From NCBI GenBank assembly GCA_902624075.1, contig CACNWC010000001.1, positions 92,120 through 156,119 of the forward strand: 64,000 nt of DNA. Reading direction: 5' to 3'. The notes beneath the pieces were generated by a model. It was not told where the DNA came from and did no database searches. It was given only the letters and a program-made list of their open reading frames with translations. The stretch's first letter is position 1. Each line of letters begins with the position of its first letter. The translations under genes were made by a program, and so were the position numbers. Below, one piece after another: positions 43,741 through 52,928 of this stretch. This stretch comes from an uncultured Pelagibacteraceae bacterium. GTDB taxonomy: Bacteria > Pseudomonadota > Alphaproteobacteria > Pelagibacterales > Pelagibacteraceae.

Positions 43741-44783
43741 AAACTATCTCCAGCTAAAAAATAAATTTTTCCATCATGTGGATGTACTTGAATATCTCTT
43801 ATTCTTCCTATTTTATTTTTAAAAATAATATTTTCTTTAACATTTGATAGGTCATCGAAAATTAGTTTTCTTAAAGATTGGTCTTTAAGTGAGGTAATTA
43901 ACGCATGTCCATTCCACTCACTAAATTCTTTGCCTTTGTAGATAGTTATTGCACTTGTTGCAATGGAAGGTACCCAATAGTGTATTGCTTTGGTAAAACC
44001 TGGTTTCCATTTAGGACCAATTGGAATACCAGAATAATTTGTGCCTCCCCAACCTAGAATTTTCCATCCATAGTTTTCACCTTTTTTTGCTTCACCAAAC
44101 CAATCACCACCTCTAGCACCATGGTTGCTCATATAAATTTTTTTATCAAATGAAGATAAAGTTAAACCTTGGGGATTTCTAATTCCTATTTGATAAATTT
44201 CTGGTAGCCAATCAGATTTTCCTTGAAATTTTGGGTTATCTTTAGGAATGCTTCCATCAATATTAATTCTTATAATACTTCCAGGATGTTTTGTTGGATC
44301 TTGTGCAATCATTCCTTCTCCTCTTTCACCAGCTGAAGCAAATAAGAAATTTTCTTGAATCGCTAACCTTGATCCAAAGTGATATCCTGAGTTAATGGGA
44401 GGGTTTGCTTGAAAAATATTTTTAAAATTTAATTTTTTTTCATCAAATTTTGCTTTAGCTATTGAAGTACTGGTTTTTCCACTTCCTCTATTTTCTGAAT
44501 AAGAAATATAAACAAAACTATTTTTTAACAGAATATCTAACAAGCCTCCCTGACCATGTTCTAGATAATTAAGATTATGATTAATTTCAGAGATTTTTTT
44601 AGAATTAAGATTAATCAACTTAATTTTTCCACTTTTTTCTGTAATTAATAGTTCATTATTGTTGACGAATGTAGAGCCCCATGGGTTATTTAAATTTACA
44701 ATTTTTTTGAAAATAAGATTTTCTGCAAATGAAACATTTATAGAAACCAAAAATAAGAATATGGAAATAAAAAATTTACTCAC
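43719..44783 (-). CDS. PQQ-dependent aldose sugar dehydrogenase-like protein
   Basis: The track start at 44894 lies in the SDR gene; a GTG at 44783 gives a clean signal peptide (VSKFFISIFLFLVSINVSFA) and 354 aa. Soluble glucose dehydrogenase/YliI-type propeller: NNPWGSTFVNNNELLITEKSG, the catalytic-His segment LEHGQGGLLDILL, RIRDIQVHPHDGKIYFL, and ANHGARGGDWFGEAKKGENYGW-like loop (seen as SNHGARGGDWFG). Periplasmic sugar oxidation is likely; no PQQ synthesis gene is in view. Confidence 0.87.
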   Translation of the reverse strand: MSKFFISIFLFLVSINVSFAENLIFKKIVNLNNPWGSTFVNNNELLITEKSGKIKLINLNSKKISEINHNLNYLEHGQGGLLDILLKNSFVYISYSENRGSGKTSTSIAKAKFDEKKLNFKNIFQANPPINSGYHFGSRLAIQENFLFASAGERGEGMIAQDPTKHPGSIIRINIDGSIPKDNPKFQGKSDWLPEIYQIGIRNPQGLTLSSFDKKIYMSNHGARGGDWFGEAKKGENYGWKILGWGGTNYSGIPIGPKWKPGFTKAIHYWVPSIATSAITIYKGKEFSEWNGHALITSLKDQSLRKLIFDDLSNVKENIIFKNKIGRIRDIQVHPHDGKIYFLAGDSLWLMEKS

Positions 44784-44784
44784 T

Positions 44785-45495
44785 TTAAGAAAGCTTTGAT
44801 CTACCACCATCAACGGCAATAATCTGACCAGTAACCCATGAACTATCATCAGTAATGAGAAATTTTGCAAGTGAAGCTGAGTCTTTCCCCTCACCCAATC
44901 TTTTTAAAGGATGAGCTTTTGCTATTCCATCTGCTAATGCTTTATTTTTCAACATTGGTTCCGCAATCTTTGAATTAGTTAAACTTGGTGCAATACAATT
45001 AACTCTAATATTTGGAGCAAATTCAGCTGCCAAGGAAACAGTTAATCCTTCGACGGCAGCTTTAGCAGAAGCAATTATCGCATGATTAGTAAATCCTCTT
45101 TGTGCCGCAACTGTAGAGAATAAAACTACCGAACCTTTATTTTTTTTTAAACTTTCTTGATAACCTTTAATAACTTCAACTGCCGAATAGAGATTTAATT
45201 TCATACATTTATTAAAATCATTTTCATTTACCATTCTCAAAGGTTTTAAATCTATTGAACCAACACAATAAGCAACACCTTTTATATCTGAAATGTCATT
45301 TTTAACTTTTTCCATAAATCCATTCTCTAAAACATTGGCAATTGTAAAAGTACAACCAAGTTGTTCGGAAATACTTTTTGTTTCATTTTCATTTCTTCCA
45401 ACTAAATGAACAGTATTTCCTGAATTTACTAATTGTTCGGCCAAACTAGACCCGATTGAACCTGTCGCACCAAAAATAAGATATTTTTCTGACAT
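44785..45495 (-). CDS. SDR family oxidoreductase, atypical active site
   Basis: 236-aa Rossmann protein. NAD(P) loop FGATGSIGSSLAEQL at residues ~8-22, VGRNE after strand 2 (NADP preference likely), active-site Ser in VLFSTVAAQRGF, and RVNCIAPSLTNSKIAEPML, WVTGQIIAVDGGRS at the end. The usual Y-x-x-x-K reads I-x-x-x-K here (HAIIASAKAAVEGL), so the catalytic Tyr is missing. Substrate unknown. It overlaps or touches the PQQ gene start; divergent from the photolyase-related gene by 27 bases. Confidence 0.85.
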   Translation of the reverse strand: MSEKYLIFGATGSIGSSLAEQLVNSGNTVHLVGRNENETKSISEQLGCTFTIANVLENGFMEKVKNDISDIKGVAYCVGSIDLKPLRMVNENDFNKCMKLNLYSAVEVIKGYQESLKKNKGSVVLFSTVAAQRGFTNHAIIASAKAAVEGLTVSLAAEFAPNIRVNCIAPSLTNSKIAEPMLKNKALADGIAKAHPLKRLGEGKDSASLAKFLITDDSSWVTGQIIAVDGGRSKLS

Positions 45496-45522
45496 AAAAA
45501 ATTTTATTAGTTATATTTAATT

Positions 45523-47013
45523 ATGAAGTTATTTTTTATACTGGGTAATCAATTATTTCCATCAAAATACTTGGACCGCTTCAAAAAAGACCACCTATTT
45601 TTTATGGCAGAAGATTACCAATTATGTACTTATGAAAAACATCATAAACAAAAAATACTCCTTTTTTTATCATCAATGCGCTCACATGCGGATAGTCTCA
45701 AAAGAGATAAATTTAAATTAGAGTACATTAAAATAGAGGACAAAGAATTTAAGGATGATTATTTAAAAAAATTAAAAAAAATAATTGTCTCAAAAAAGAT
45801 AAAAGAGATTTCAAGTTTTGAGGTTGAGGATAAATTTTTTGAAAAAATAATAAATCAATTTCTTAAAAAAGAAAAAATCAAATGGAATGTTATACAAACT
45901 CCAATGTTTTTAAATTCAAGAGAACAATTTAAACAATATTTATCCAAATCAAAAAAACCTTTCATGGCAACTTTTTACAAAGATGTCAGAAAAAAATCAG
46001 GGATATTAATGGGATCGGATGGAAATCCTGTTGGAGGCAAGTGGAGTTTTGATGAAGATAATAGAAACAAATTACCAAAAAATATATCAATTCCAAAGTT
46101 TCCAAAAATAAATGAAACCAATCATACTAAAAAGTTAAAACCAATTATTGAGAAATTATTCAAAGATCATCCAGGCAAAACTGACAATTTTTGGTTTGCT
46201 ACTGAATATAATGACGTTATTAAGCTTTTAAATTTTTTTATTAAAGAAAAATCAAATTTATTTGGTGATTATGAAGATGCTGTTAATCAAAAAGATAATA
46301 TTTTATTTCATAGTGCATTAAGCCCATATATTAATTTAGGTTTGATTACGCCGGAATTTATTATCAAAAAGGTTTTAGAATTTCATAAAAGTAAAAAAAT
46401 AAGATTTAATTCATTAGAGGGTTATATACGTCAAGTAATCGGTTGGAGAGAATTTATGAGAGGAATTTATCAAAGTTATTCAAATGAAATGGAAACCGGA
46501 AACTTTTTTAAACAAAATAGAAAAATGAAAAAATCTTGGTACGAAGGTACGACTGGATTACCTCCACTAGATTATGCAATTAAGAATGCTCTAAATCATG
46601 GATGGTCTCATCACATTGAAAGGTTAATGATTTTATCAAACATCATGAATCTTTGTGAAATAAAACCAACTTTTGTTTACAAATGGTTTATGGAGATGTT
46701 TGTAGATTCTTCAGATTGGGTGATGGTACCTAATGTCTATGGAATGGGATTATTTAGTGATGGAGGAATATTTGCTACCAAACCTTATATATGTGGATCT
46801 AGTTATTTTATGAAAATGATGGATTTTAAAAGGGGCGAGTGGTGTAACACAATGGATGGACTTTATTGGAGATTTATTGATCGTAACAGAAAATTTTTTT
46901 TGAAAAACCCAAGACTTTCTATGATGGTTAGAATATTTGATAAAATGAAAACTGATAGAAAAAAATTAATTTTGTCAGCCGCAGATAGATTTATAAAACA
47001 AAATACAATTTAG
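45523..47013 (+). CDS. cryptochrome/photolyase-related protein (DPRP family)
   Basis: 496 aa. Belongs to the deoxyribodipyrimidine photolyase-related (FeS-BCP/prokaryotic (6-4) photolyase) family. Evidence: N-terminal [27 protein letters not shown], the FAD domain with [35 protein letters not shown], and [25 protein letters not shown]. Likely flavin-dependent light repair of UV lesions. Cys residues that bind the iron-sulfur cluster in characterised members appear absent or deleted (the region reads [20 protein letters not shown]). The DUF2256 gene starts at its last base. Confidence 0.88.
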   Translation: MKLFFILGNQLFPSKYLDRFKKDHLFFMAEDYQLCTYEKHHKQKILLFLSSMRSHADSLKRDKFKLEYIKIEDKEFKDDYLKKLKKIIVSKKIKEISSFEVEDKFFEKIINQFLKKEKIKWNVIQTPMFLNSREQFKQYLSKSKKPFMATFYKDVRKKSGILMGSDGNPVGGKWSFDEDNRNKLPKNISIPKFPKINETNHTKKLKPIIEKLFKDHPGKTDNFWFATEYNDVIKLLNFFIKEKSNLFGDYEDAVNQKDNILFHSALSPYINLGLITPEFIIKKVLEFHKSKKIRFNSLEGYIRQVIGWREFMRGIYQSYSNEMETGNFFKQNRKMKKSWYEGTTGLPPLDYAIKNALNHGWSHHIERLMILSNIMNLCEIKPTFVYKWFMEMFVDSSDWVMVPNVYGMGLFSDGGIFATKPYICGSSYFMKMMDFKRGEWCNTMDGLYWRFIDRNRKFFLKNPRLSMMVRIFDKMKTDRKKLILSAADRFIKQNTI

Positions 47014-47141
47014 TGAAAAAACAAAATCTCCCATCAAAAATTTGTCCGGTTTGTAAAAGACCTTTTGTTTGGAGAAAGAAATGGAAGTTGAATTGGGAAA
47101 AAGTAAAATATTGTTCTAAGAAGTGTTCTAAGCTAAACTAA
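47013..47141 (+). CDS. DUF2256 zinc-ribbon protein (missed by ORF track)
   Basis: 42-aa protein from a GTG that shares its first base with the last base of the photolyase-related stop (taGTG). Reads [20 protein letters not shown], then [20 protein letters not shown]. The CPVC...YCSKKC pattern gives four Cys for one zinc; the PSKxCPxCxRPFxWRKKW core is the DUF2256 signature. DUF2256 genes often sit beside photolyase-family genes, as here. Function unknown. Confidence 0.9.
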   Translation: MKKQNLPSKICPVCKRPFVWRKKWKLNWEKVKYCSKKCSKLN

Positions 47142-47146
47142 GATTA

Positions 47147-47866
47147 TTGAATATAATTATATTACAACATATTAAAATTGAAGACCCTGGCTATATAAAA
47201 GATCTTATGTTAGCAGACGGATTAAATCTTACCACAATTGAGCTAGACAAAGGTGAGAAAATTCCAAATAATCTTAGTCAATTTGATGGCATGTTTTGTA
47301 TGGGTGGTCCAATGGATACTTATATGGAAAAAGAATACCCCTGGTTAATTGATGAAAAAAAACGAATTAAAGAGTTTGTTGTTGATCTAAAAAAACCTTA
47401 TTTAGGTTTTTGCTTAGGTTGTCAGTTATTGGGTGAGGTAGTTGGTGGTAAAGTTGTAAAGTCTACTCCTGCGGAGATTGGCATGATGGATATCAATTTT
47501 ACCAAAGAAAAAAATCAAGATAATTTATTTTCTAAATTTCCAGATAAAATTAAAAGTTTACAATGGCATTCATATGAGGTTCAAGGAATAGAAAATAATA
47601 AGGAGATTACTTTGTTAGCTTCATCTCCGGTCACTAAATTTCAAATTTTTAAATATCAAAATCATGCTTATGGTATTCAATTTCATATCGAAATAAAAGA
47701 TACGACAGTCAATGAATGGGGATGTATACCAGAATATAAAAAAGCATTGGAAGATCAATTAGGTAATGGAGCATTAGAAAAATTTGATCAATCTGCAAAA
47801 GATAATATGACAGATATGAATAATTATTCTAAGATTCTTTACAGTAATTTTAAAAAACTTTTATGA
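47147..47866 (+). CDS. class-I glutamine amidotransferase-like protein
   Basis: 239 aa, TTG start (MNIIILQHIKIEDPGYI; typical opening of this family). Nucleophile elbow YLGFCLGCQLLGEVVGG, oxyanion region FCMGGPMDTYM, and the catalytic His/Glu in YGIQFHIEIKD, plus LQWHSYEV. A stand-alone GMP-synthase-type amidotransferase domain without a partner synthase in view; such proteins may be gamma-glutamyl hydrolases or amidases. It overlaps the next small membrane gene by 4 bases. Confidence 0.87.
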   Translation: MNIIILQHIKIEDPGYIKDLMLADGLNLTTIELDKGEKIPNNLSQFDGMFCMGGPMDTYMEKEYPWLIDEKKRIKEFVVDLKKPYLGFCLGCQLLGEVVGGKVVKSTPAEIGMMDINFTKEKNQDNLFSKFPDKIKSLQWHSYEVQGIENNKEITLLASSPVTKFQIFKYQNHAYGIQFHIEIKDTTVNEWGCIPEYKKALEDQLGNGALEKFDQSAKDNMTDMNNYSKILYSNFKKLL

Positions 47867-48084
47867 ACAATAAAATTTTTGAATGGGCAGGTGTTATTAC
47901 TGCAATATTGTACTCATTATTTGTAGCTATGAATATTGGTATAGAATTTTTTGGTTTTTGCTTATTACTAATATCTGCAATTTTAATTGGAATTTGGGCT
48001 TATAGGGGTGGGCATAGAGGAATATTATTTTTGCAATTCTTTTACGCAACAGCTGGTATTATTGGAATGTTCAGGTGGTTTTAA
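47863..48084 (+). CDS. small membrane protein, unknown
   Basis: 73 aa, three predicted hydrophobic helices (WAGVITAILYSLFVAMNIG, GFCLLLISAILIGIWAY, ILFLQFFYATAGIIGMF) with a Gly/Arg loop (RGGHRG). No family recognised. ATGA overlap with the amidotransferase stop, so coupled; its 3' end overlaps the photolyase-like gene by 4 bases on the other strand. Confidence 0.7.
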   Translation: MNNKIFEWAGVITAILYSLFVAMNIGIEFFGFCLLLISAILIGIWAYRGGHRGILFLQFFYATAGIIGMFRWF

Positions 48085-49220
48085 TTTAAAGTTGAAATTA
48101 TTTTAGGTATATAATTTTTAAAATTAAAAAAACCTTTATTACAATATTGCCAAGAATACTGATCAAGTTTTCTATATAAAAATTTTATTTTTAAATTATT
48201 TAAATTCAAATAATCCAAGTTTTCACCTACAGTTGGATACAAACCATAACTATTTTCAATATTCTTTATTTCACTTATATTAATTACTTCACAATCAATC
48301 GACTTAGTTTTTAATCTTTGTTTTTGATCTTCGATTAGAAGGGATTTAAATTTCATTACTTTATCACCAAGTTTTATAGATCTATTTTCGTTTTCATTAG
48401 AAATTAAATAAATTTTTTTAAATTTATTATTTTGAAAATCAGTAATTTCAAAAGATAGATTATTTTCAAAAATTAAAAGATTCTTATCTTCAATATTTTG
48501 TGGATTATTAAAATCTTTTTTAATGATTGGGTAAGTTTTTTCAGATACTTTTGGAGGAGCATTTTCATTTAATTTTATATTATTAAATTTATTATCAGTG
48601 AATTTTTTGATATTCCATTCACTCGCTAAATAATGCTTTCCCTGAGTTTGAACACCAGCGACCCATCTCCATCCAAGGGTATTTGATGCAGCATCCCCAT
48701 CATAAAGATGTTGCATAAAAAACTCTGCACCTAATTGCCAAGGTAGTTCTAAAGTAAAAATCCAAATACTGGCAAACCACATTCTCGTGTGATTATGCAA
48801 ATAATTGTTTTCTTTAAGTTCATTTATCCATGCATTAAAACATTCAATATTTGTTTTACCCTTTATTGCATTAAGATAGTTTTGATTATTTTTAAATTCT
48901 TCTTTAATTTTATTTAATTCTATTAAATAGTCTGACCAAACATTTGGTCTTAATTCTAACCAGCCCTTCCAATATGTACGCCATAAAACTTCTTGTATAA
49001 ACTTTTCATTTTTTGAAAAAGAAAATTTACCAAGTGATTTTTTAATTACTTCTTTTTCATTAATAATCCCATGAGTAATGTAGGGAGATAAACAAGAAAT
49101 ATTGGATCTATTTTCTGGCCCAAAATCAAAATTTCTGAGTTTTGAATATTCTGAGAGATTATTTTCAACAAAATTATTTAATTTTTCAATGGCCTTAGCC
49201 CTCGATGATTCAAAGTTCAT
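48081..49220 (-). CDS. photolyase-like protein with FAD domain first
   Basis: 379 aa. Residues ~1-215 match the C-terminal FAD-binding half of classical photolyases: RSNISCLSPYITHGII, EVLWRTYWKGWLEL, LHNHTRMWFASIWIFTLELPWQLGAEFF, LYDGDAASNTLGWRWVAGVQT. The tryptophans at the positions of the electron-transfer chain are mostly present. No N-terminal antenna alpha/beta domain precedes it. The remaining ~165 residues form an unrecognised mixed region ending YSWQYCNKGFFNFKNYIPKI, with alternating strands and helices. FAD-dependent DNA repair or signalling is likely; antenna-independent or domain-swapped. Confidence 0.82.
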   Translation of the reverse strand: MNFESSRAKAIEKLNNFVENNLSEYSKLRNFDFGPENRSNISCLSPYITHGIINEKEVIKKSLGKFSFSKNEKFIQEVLWRTYWKGWLELRPNVWSDYLIELNKIKEEFKNNQNYLNAIKGKTNIECFNAWINELKENNYLHNHTRMWFASIWIFTLELPWQLGAEFFMQHLYDGDAASNTLGWRWVAGVQTQGKHYLASEWNIKKFTDNKFNNIKLNENAPPKVSEKTYPIIKKDFNNPQNIEDKNLLIFENNLSFEITDFQNNKFKKIYLISNENENRSIKLGDKVMKFKSLLIEDQKQRLKTKSIDCEVINISEIKNIENSYGLYPTVGENLDYLNLNNLKIKFLYRKLDQYSWQYCNKGFFNFKNYIPKIISTLN

Positions 49221-49227
49221 TCTTTAA

Positions 49228-49608
49228 TTATTTTGATTTTTTTTTCTTTAATCCTAGCTTATCGCTATGTCTCAATCTTAGAATTACTATTGCTCCGGCT
49301 ATAAGTACTATAGCTACAGCTTCATAAACCAGCGCTGCAGGATCCATTTCTTTTCCTTGAAGAATGATAAATCGAGCTAAAGCCGTAATTGCAATTAATA
49401 AAGGCAGCGTAATACTAATTGATTGTTGGTCCCAAAAAACTCTTACCATTGCCAGTACTTCTAAGTATAGAAACATTAAAAGCAAATCTGCCAAAGTTAC
49501 TGATTGATTTAAAAACATTTTTTTTATCTCAATTCCAACAGCAATTACTGTGCTGACTAAAATTATACACATTAGAACTAACTGTAAATTTTTTGCTATA
49601 TTTTGCAT
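49228..49608 (-). CDS. PsiE-family membrane protein
   Basis: 126 aa, four hydrophobic segments. LADLLLMFLYLEVLAMVRVFWDQQSISITLPLLIAITALARFIIL is the PsiE (phosphate-starvation-inducible) core, and DPAALVYEAVAIVLIAGAIVILR the final helix. Function unknown. Starts at the last base of the upstream gene's stop (TAATG). Confidence 0.87.
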   Translation of the reverse strand: MQNIAKNLQLVLMCIILVSTVIAVGIEIKKMFLNQSVTLADLLLMFLYLEVLAMVRVFWDQQSISITLPLLIAITALARFIILQGKEMDPAALVYEAVAIVLIAGAIVILRLRHSDKLGLKKKKSK

Positions 49609-50066
49609 TATTTATCCTTACTAAATGGTAACCATTTTTCAAATACTGATTTTGATGAACCTTCATAGGGTATTGAATAAGAATATGGGTTAGGACTTGT
49701 TAATACCTCAATTCCTTTAGAAAAGATAAATATAAATACTATTACAAAAACAAGAACCATTATTTTAAAAGGATCAAAATTTTTGGTTTTAAAAACACTT
49801 GCAGAATTCTCTTCAGCTCTATGAAAATGTTTAAATGTCATATACACGGCAAATATCAAGCCAATGTGAGCTAAAAAAAGTCCAGTCCAACCAAATACAA
49901 AAGTTGTATATGAAAATACGTATAAACTAAAAACAGTAGTCCAAATAAAACTTAAAACCAGTAGAATTTGTAATCTTACAGTTTTAGGAAGAGAGCGAAG
50001 ATCATTTTTGCTGTCATCAAACAAAATGTTTGCGGCGTCTCTCATCCAATTTTTTAACGATTCCAT
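49608..50066 (-). CDS. predicted inner-membrane protein, unknown
   Basis: 152 aa. A soluble N-terminus (SLKNWMRDAANILFDDSKNDL) followed by two helices (LQILLVLSFIWTTVFSLYVF and GWTGLFLAHIGLIFAVYMTF), then FKIMVLVFVIVFIFIFSKG and a periplasmic-looking tail. No family recognised. Transcribed with psiE through a one-base overlap; 61 bases from argG. Confidence 0.7.
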   Translation of the reverse strand: MESLKNWMRDAANILFDDSKNDLRSLPKTVRLQILLVLSFIWTTVFSLYVFSYTTFVFGWTGLFLAHIGLIFAVYMTFKHFHRAEENSASVFKTKNFDPFKIMVLVFVIVFIFIFSKGIEVLTSPNPYSYSIPYEGSSKSVFEKWLPFSKDK

Positions 50067-50127
50067 AGAATTAAATTATGTTTTTTTTTAAAAATAAACA
50101 ATCCTTAAATTGTCCTAAAATAAATAG

Positions 50128-51315
50128 CTAGTTTCTTAACTTTTTTTTGTGGAAATTAATAAATTTCTCCACATTTGATTTGTTAAATGATTTATTTTCT
50201 TCAAATGAAACTTTTTTCATTGAATAAGCCTCACTTTTGGTATCTCTAGATTGAATAATAATATTTCCTTTGTAAAGTTTTAGTTTAACGGATCCATTTA
50301 CTCTATTTTTTTTAAGATCTACAATTTTTTGAAGTTTAAATCTTTCTTTTGAGTACCAATAACCATTATAAATTAATTCTGCGTACCTAGACATAATAGC
50401 ATCTTTTTTGTGCATTGTTTTTTTATCTAATGTCACTGACTCAATTGCTCTATGTGCATGTATTAAAAGTGTTCCACCTGGAGTTTCATAAACTCCCCTT
50501 GATTTTATTCCTAGAAATCTATTCTCTACAAGATCAACTCTTCCGATTCCATTTTTCCCAGCTAATTGATTTAATCTTTCAAGTAATTTTGAAGGTTGTA
50601 ATTTTTTTCCATTGATTTCAATTGGATCTCCATTTTTAAAATTTATATTAACAAAAGTTGGTTTGCTAGGAGCTTTTTCTGGTGAAACAGTTCTTTGAAA
50701 AATAAATTCTGGAGCTGAATTTTTTGGATTTTCTAAAACTTTTCCTTCCGTTGAAGTATGAAATAAATTATCATCTACAGAAAAAGGAGGTGCACCTTTT
50801 TTATCTTTGGGTATAGATATTCTATACTTTTTTGCATAATTGATTAAGTCTGTTCTAGACTTTAAATTCCAAATTCTCCACGGCGCAATAACTTTAATTT
50901 TTGGACCAAAGTAATAATATCCGAGTTCAAATCTCACTTGGTCGTTTCCTTTCCCAGTAGCACCATGAGATACAGCGTAAGCTTTAAATTTTTTAGCAAC
51001 TTTAATTTGATCCTTTGCGATTAAAGGCCGTGCAATTGAAGTTCCCAATAGGTATACACCTTCATAAGTTGCGTGACCACGTATCATCGGGAAAACATAA
51101 TCTTTAACAAAAGTATCTTTTAAATCATTTATAATTATATTTTTTACTCCAAATTTTTTTGCATTTGATATAATTTTTTTTTTATCAATTTTTTGACCTA
51201 TGTCAGCAGTATAACAAATTACATCAGCATTATAATTTTCTTGCAACCATTTTAGAATTATAGATGTATCTAATCCACCAGAGTAGGCTAGAACAATTCT
51301 TTTTTTAGATTTCAT
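50128..51315 (-). CDS. argG: argininosuccinate synthase
   Basis: ATP-dependent joining of citrulline and aspartate. 395 aa. IVLAYSGGLDTSIILKWLQ at residues 6-24 (PP-loop), CYTADIGQ, GATGKGNDQVRFELGYYY, APWRIW, and GIKSRGVYETPGGTLLIHAHRAIE are signatures. Complete. Lies 3 bases after an ialB-type gene, without obvious functional link. Confidence 0.98.
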   Translation of the reverse strand: MKSKKRIVLAYSGGLDTSIILKWLQENYNADVICYTADIGQKIDKKKIISNAKKFGVKNIIINDLKDTFVKDYVFPMIRGHATYEGVYLLGTSIARPLIAKDQIKVAKKFKAYAVSHGATGKGNDQVRFELGYYYFGPKIKVIAPWRIWNLKSRTDLINYAKKYRISIPKDKKGAPPFSVDDNLFHTSTEGKVLENPKNSAPEFIFQRTVSPEKAPSKPTFVNINFKNGDPIEINGKKLQPSKLLERLNQLAGKNGIGRVDLVENRFLGIKSRGVYETPGGTLLIHAHRAIESVTLDKKTMHKKDAIMSRYAELIYNGYWYSKERFKLQKIVDLKKNRVNGSVKLKLYKGNIIIQSRDTKSEAYSMKKVSFEENKSFNKSNVEKFINFHKKKLRN

Positions 51316-51318
51316 TTA

Positions 51319-51831
51319 CTAACTGCATGCTTTTTTTGCAGTACTATATGCTTTTGTAAAACCTAGTAATGAATAATGGTCTATAGTTTGAGATCCTTTT
51401 TCATTATAGCCTGTTACCATAATTCTTGATCCTTTTTTCATTACTTTGACCATAATGTTTTCTTTTTTATTGCTAGTCATCCAGGCAAAACCTTGTTGTT
51501 TAATATCAAATTTAAATTTGTTATTTCCTGATGCAGCCAAAACAGAGTTATTCTTATTAAATTCATAACCTGCCGTTGTGCTAATTTCGTTGGAGATTTT
51601 TTCTCCTGGCCTAAAAGTTACAAATAATCTTGCATCTCTTTTATTTTTCTTTGGTGCTTGTAAAACAGGAATTGATTGTGCAAAACATACTTTACCTGAA
51701 GCTTCTGACATAACCATTACTTCCCAATCTTTAAATTTGCCAACTTTTTTCAGATTTTCTGCAAATGATTTTGAAAAAGTTATTAACAAAATAATTATAG
51801 ATAAAAATAAAGTTTTTTTAATTATGGACAT
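51319..51831 (-). CDS. invasion-associated locus B (IalB) family periplasmic protein
   Basis: 170 aa with a signal peptide (FLSIIILLITFSKSFA). Mature part: FKDWEVMVMSEASGKVCFAQSIPV, ARLFVTFRPGEKISNEISTTAGYEF, and a C-terminal GSQTIDHYSLLGFTKAYSTAKKAC, the IalB pattern. Despite the name, widespread in free-living alphaproteobacteria, with unknown envelope function. It overlaps the aldo/keto reductase 3' end by 10 bases. Confidence 0.9.
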   Translation of the reverse strand: MSIIKKTLFLSIIILLITFSKSFAENLKKVGKFKDWEVMVMSEASGKVCFAQSIPVLQAPKKNKRDARLFVTFRPGEKISNEISTTAGYEFNKNNSVLAASGNNKFKFDIKQQGFAWMTSNKKENIMVKVMKKGSRIMVTGYNEKGSQTIDHYSLLGFTKAYSTAKKACS

Positions 51832-52859
51832 GGATTAGGATAAATTTTTTGTACCTCATTAATTTCATTTATAATTTCTTCAGTTAAATTTATATTTACA
51901 CTTTCTATATTAGTTTTCAACTGCTCCATTGTAGTCGCACCGATGATTACTGAAGTTACAAAAGATTGAGTTTCTAAAAACTTTAAAGACATTTGTGCTA
52001 AATCTAACTTGTATTTTTTGGATATTTTATAATAAGCTTCAATTGCTTTCTCCGCATTAGGCTTGTTATATCTAGTCCAGAAATCTTTATGAAGTGCTAT
52101 TCTAGACCCATTAGGTAATTGATTGTTTCTATATTTTCCCGATAGATATCCGCAGGCAAGCGGAGAATAGGCTAAAAGACCAGCATGTTCTCTTATTGAC
52201 ATTTCAGCTAGGCCCACTTCATAGGATCTGTTGAGTAAATTATATGGGTTTTGAACCGAAAGCATTCTCGGGAGATTATTATTTTTAGATATTTCTAAAA
52301 ATTTTGATAATCCCCATGGAGTTTCATTAGATAGACCCACGTATCTAATTTTACCTTGATCTATAAATTTTTTAAGATTTTCTAAAATATCTTCAAATTT
52401 AGTCCACTCGCTATTATCATCGTGGGTGTAACCTAATTTACCAAAAAAATTAGTATTTCTCTCTGGCCAGTGTAATTGATACAAATCAATGTAATCAGTC
52501 TTTAATCTTCTTAAACTGCCTTCTAAAGCTAAAGTAAGATTTTTTTTTCCAAATTGATTACCACCACCTCTAACATATTCTCTCATTGGTCCACAAACTT
52601 TTGAGGCAAGAATTACTTTGTCCCTTTTTTTTGTTCTTTTAAACCAATTACCAATAATTTCTTCTGTACTACCGAAAGTTTCCTCTTTTGGAGGTATAGA
52701 ATAAATTTCTGCTGTGTCCCAAAAGTTTACTCCTTTATCTAATGCATAATCCATTTGTTCAAAACCTTCGTCTTGAGTATTTTGTTCACCCCAAGTCATT
52801 GTACCGAGACAAATTGTACTTACATCAAGTTCAGTATTTCCTAATTTTTTGTAATTCAT
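51822..52859 (-). CDS. aldo/keto reductase (Tas-like)
   Basis: 345-aa NADPH-dependent TIM barrel. LGNTELDVSTICLGTMTWGEQNTQDE, catalytic DTAEIYS (Asp and Tyr), ILASKVCG (Lys), DYIDLYQLHW (His), GLSNETPWGLSKFLE and VIIGATTMEQLKTNI match the Tas/YeaE-type members. Divergent from the BI-1 gene across 69 bases. Substrate unknown. Confidence 0.92.
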   Translation of the reverse strand: MNYKKLGNTELDVSTICLGTMTWGEQNTQDEGFEQMDYALDKGVNFWDTAEIYSIPPKEETFGSTEEIIGNWFKRTKKRDKVILASKVCGPMREYVRGGGNQFGKKNLTLALEGSLRRLKTDYIDLYQLHWPERNTNFFGKLGYTHDDNSEWTKFEDILENLKKFIDQGKIRYVGLSNETPWGLSKFLEISKNNNLPRMLSVQNPYNLLNRSYEVGLAEMSIREHAGLLAYSPLACGYLSGKYRNNQLPNGSRIALHKDFWTRYNKPNAEKAIEAYYKISKKYKLDLAQMSLKFLETQSFVTSVIIGATTMEQLKTNIESVNINLTEEIINEINEVQKIYPNPCP

Positions 52860-52928
52860 TCGGGCTTTTTGTGTTAATTTTTTAAGACATCTTGAATAAT
52901 AAATAAAAGACTATATATTTCTAACATA

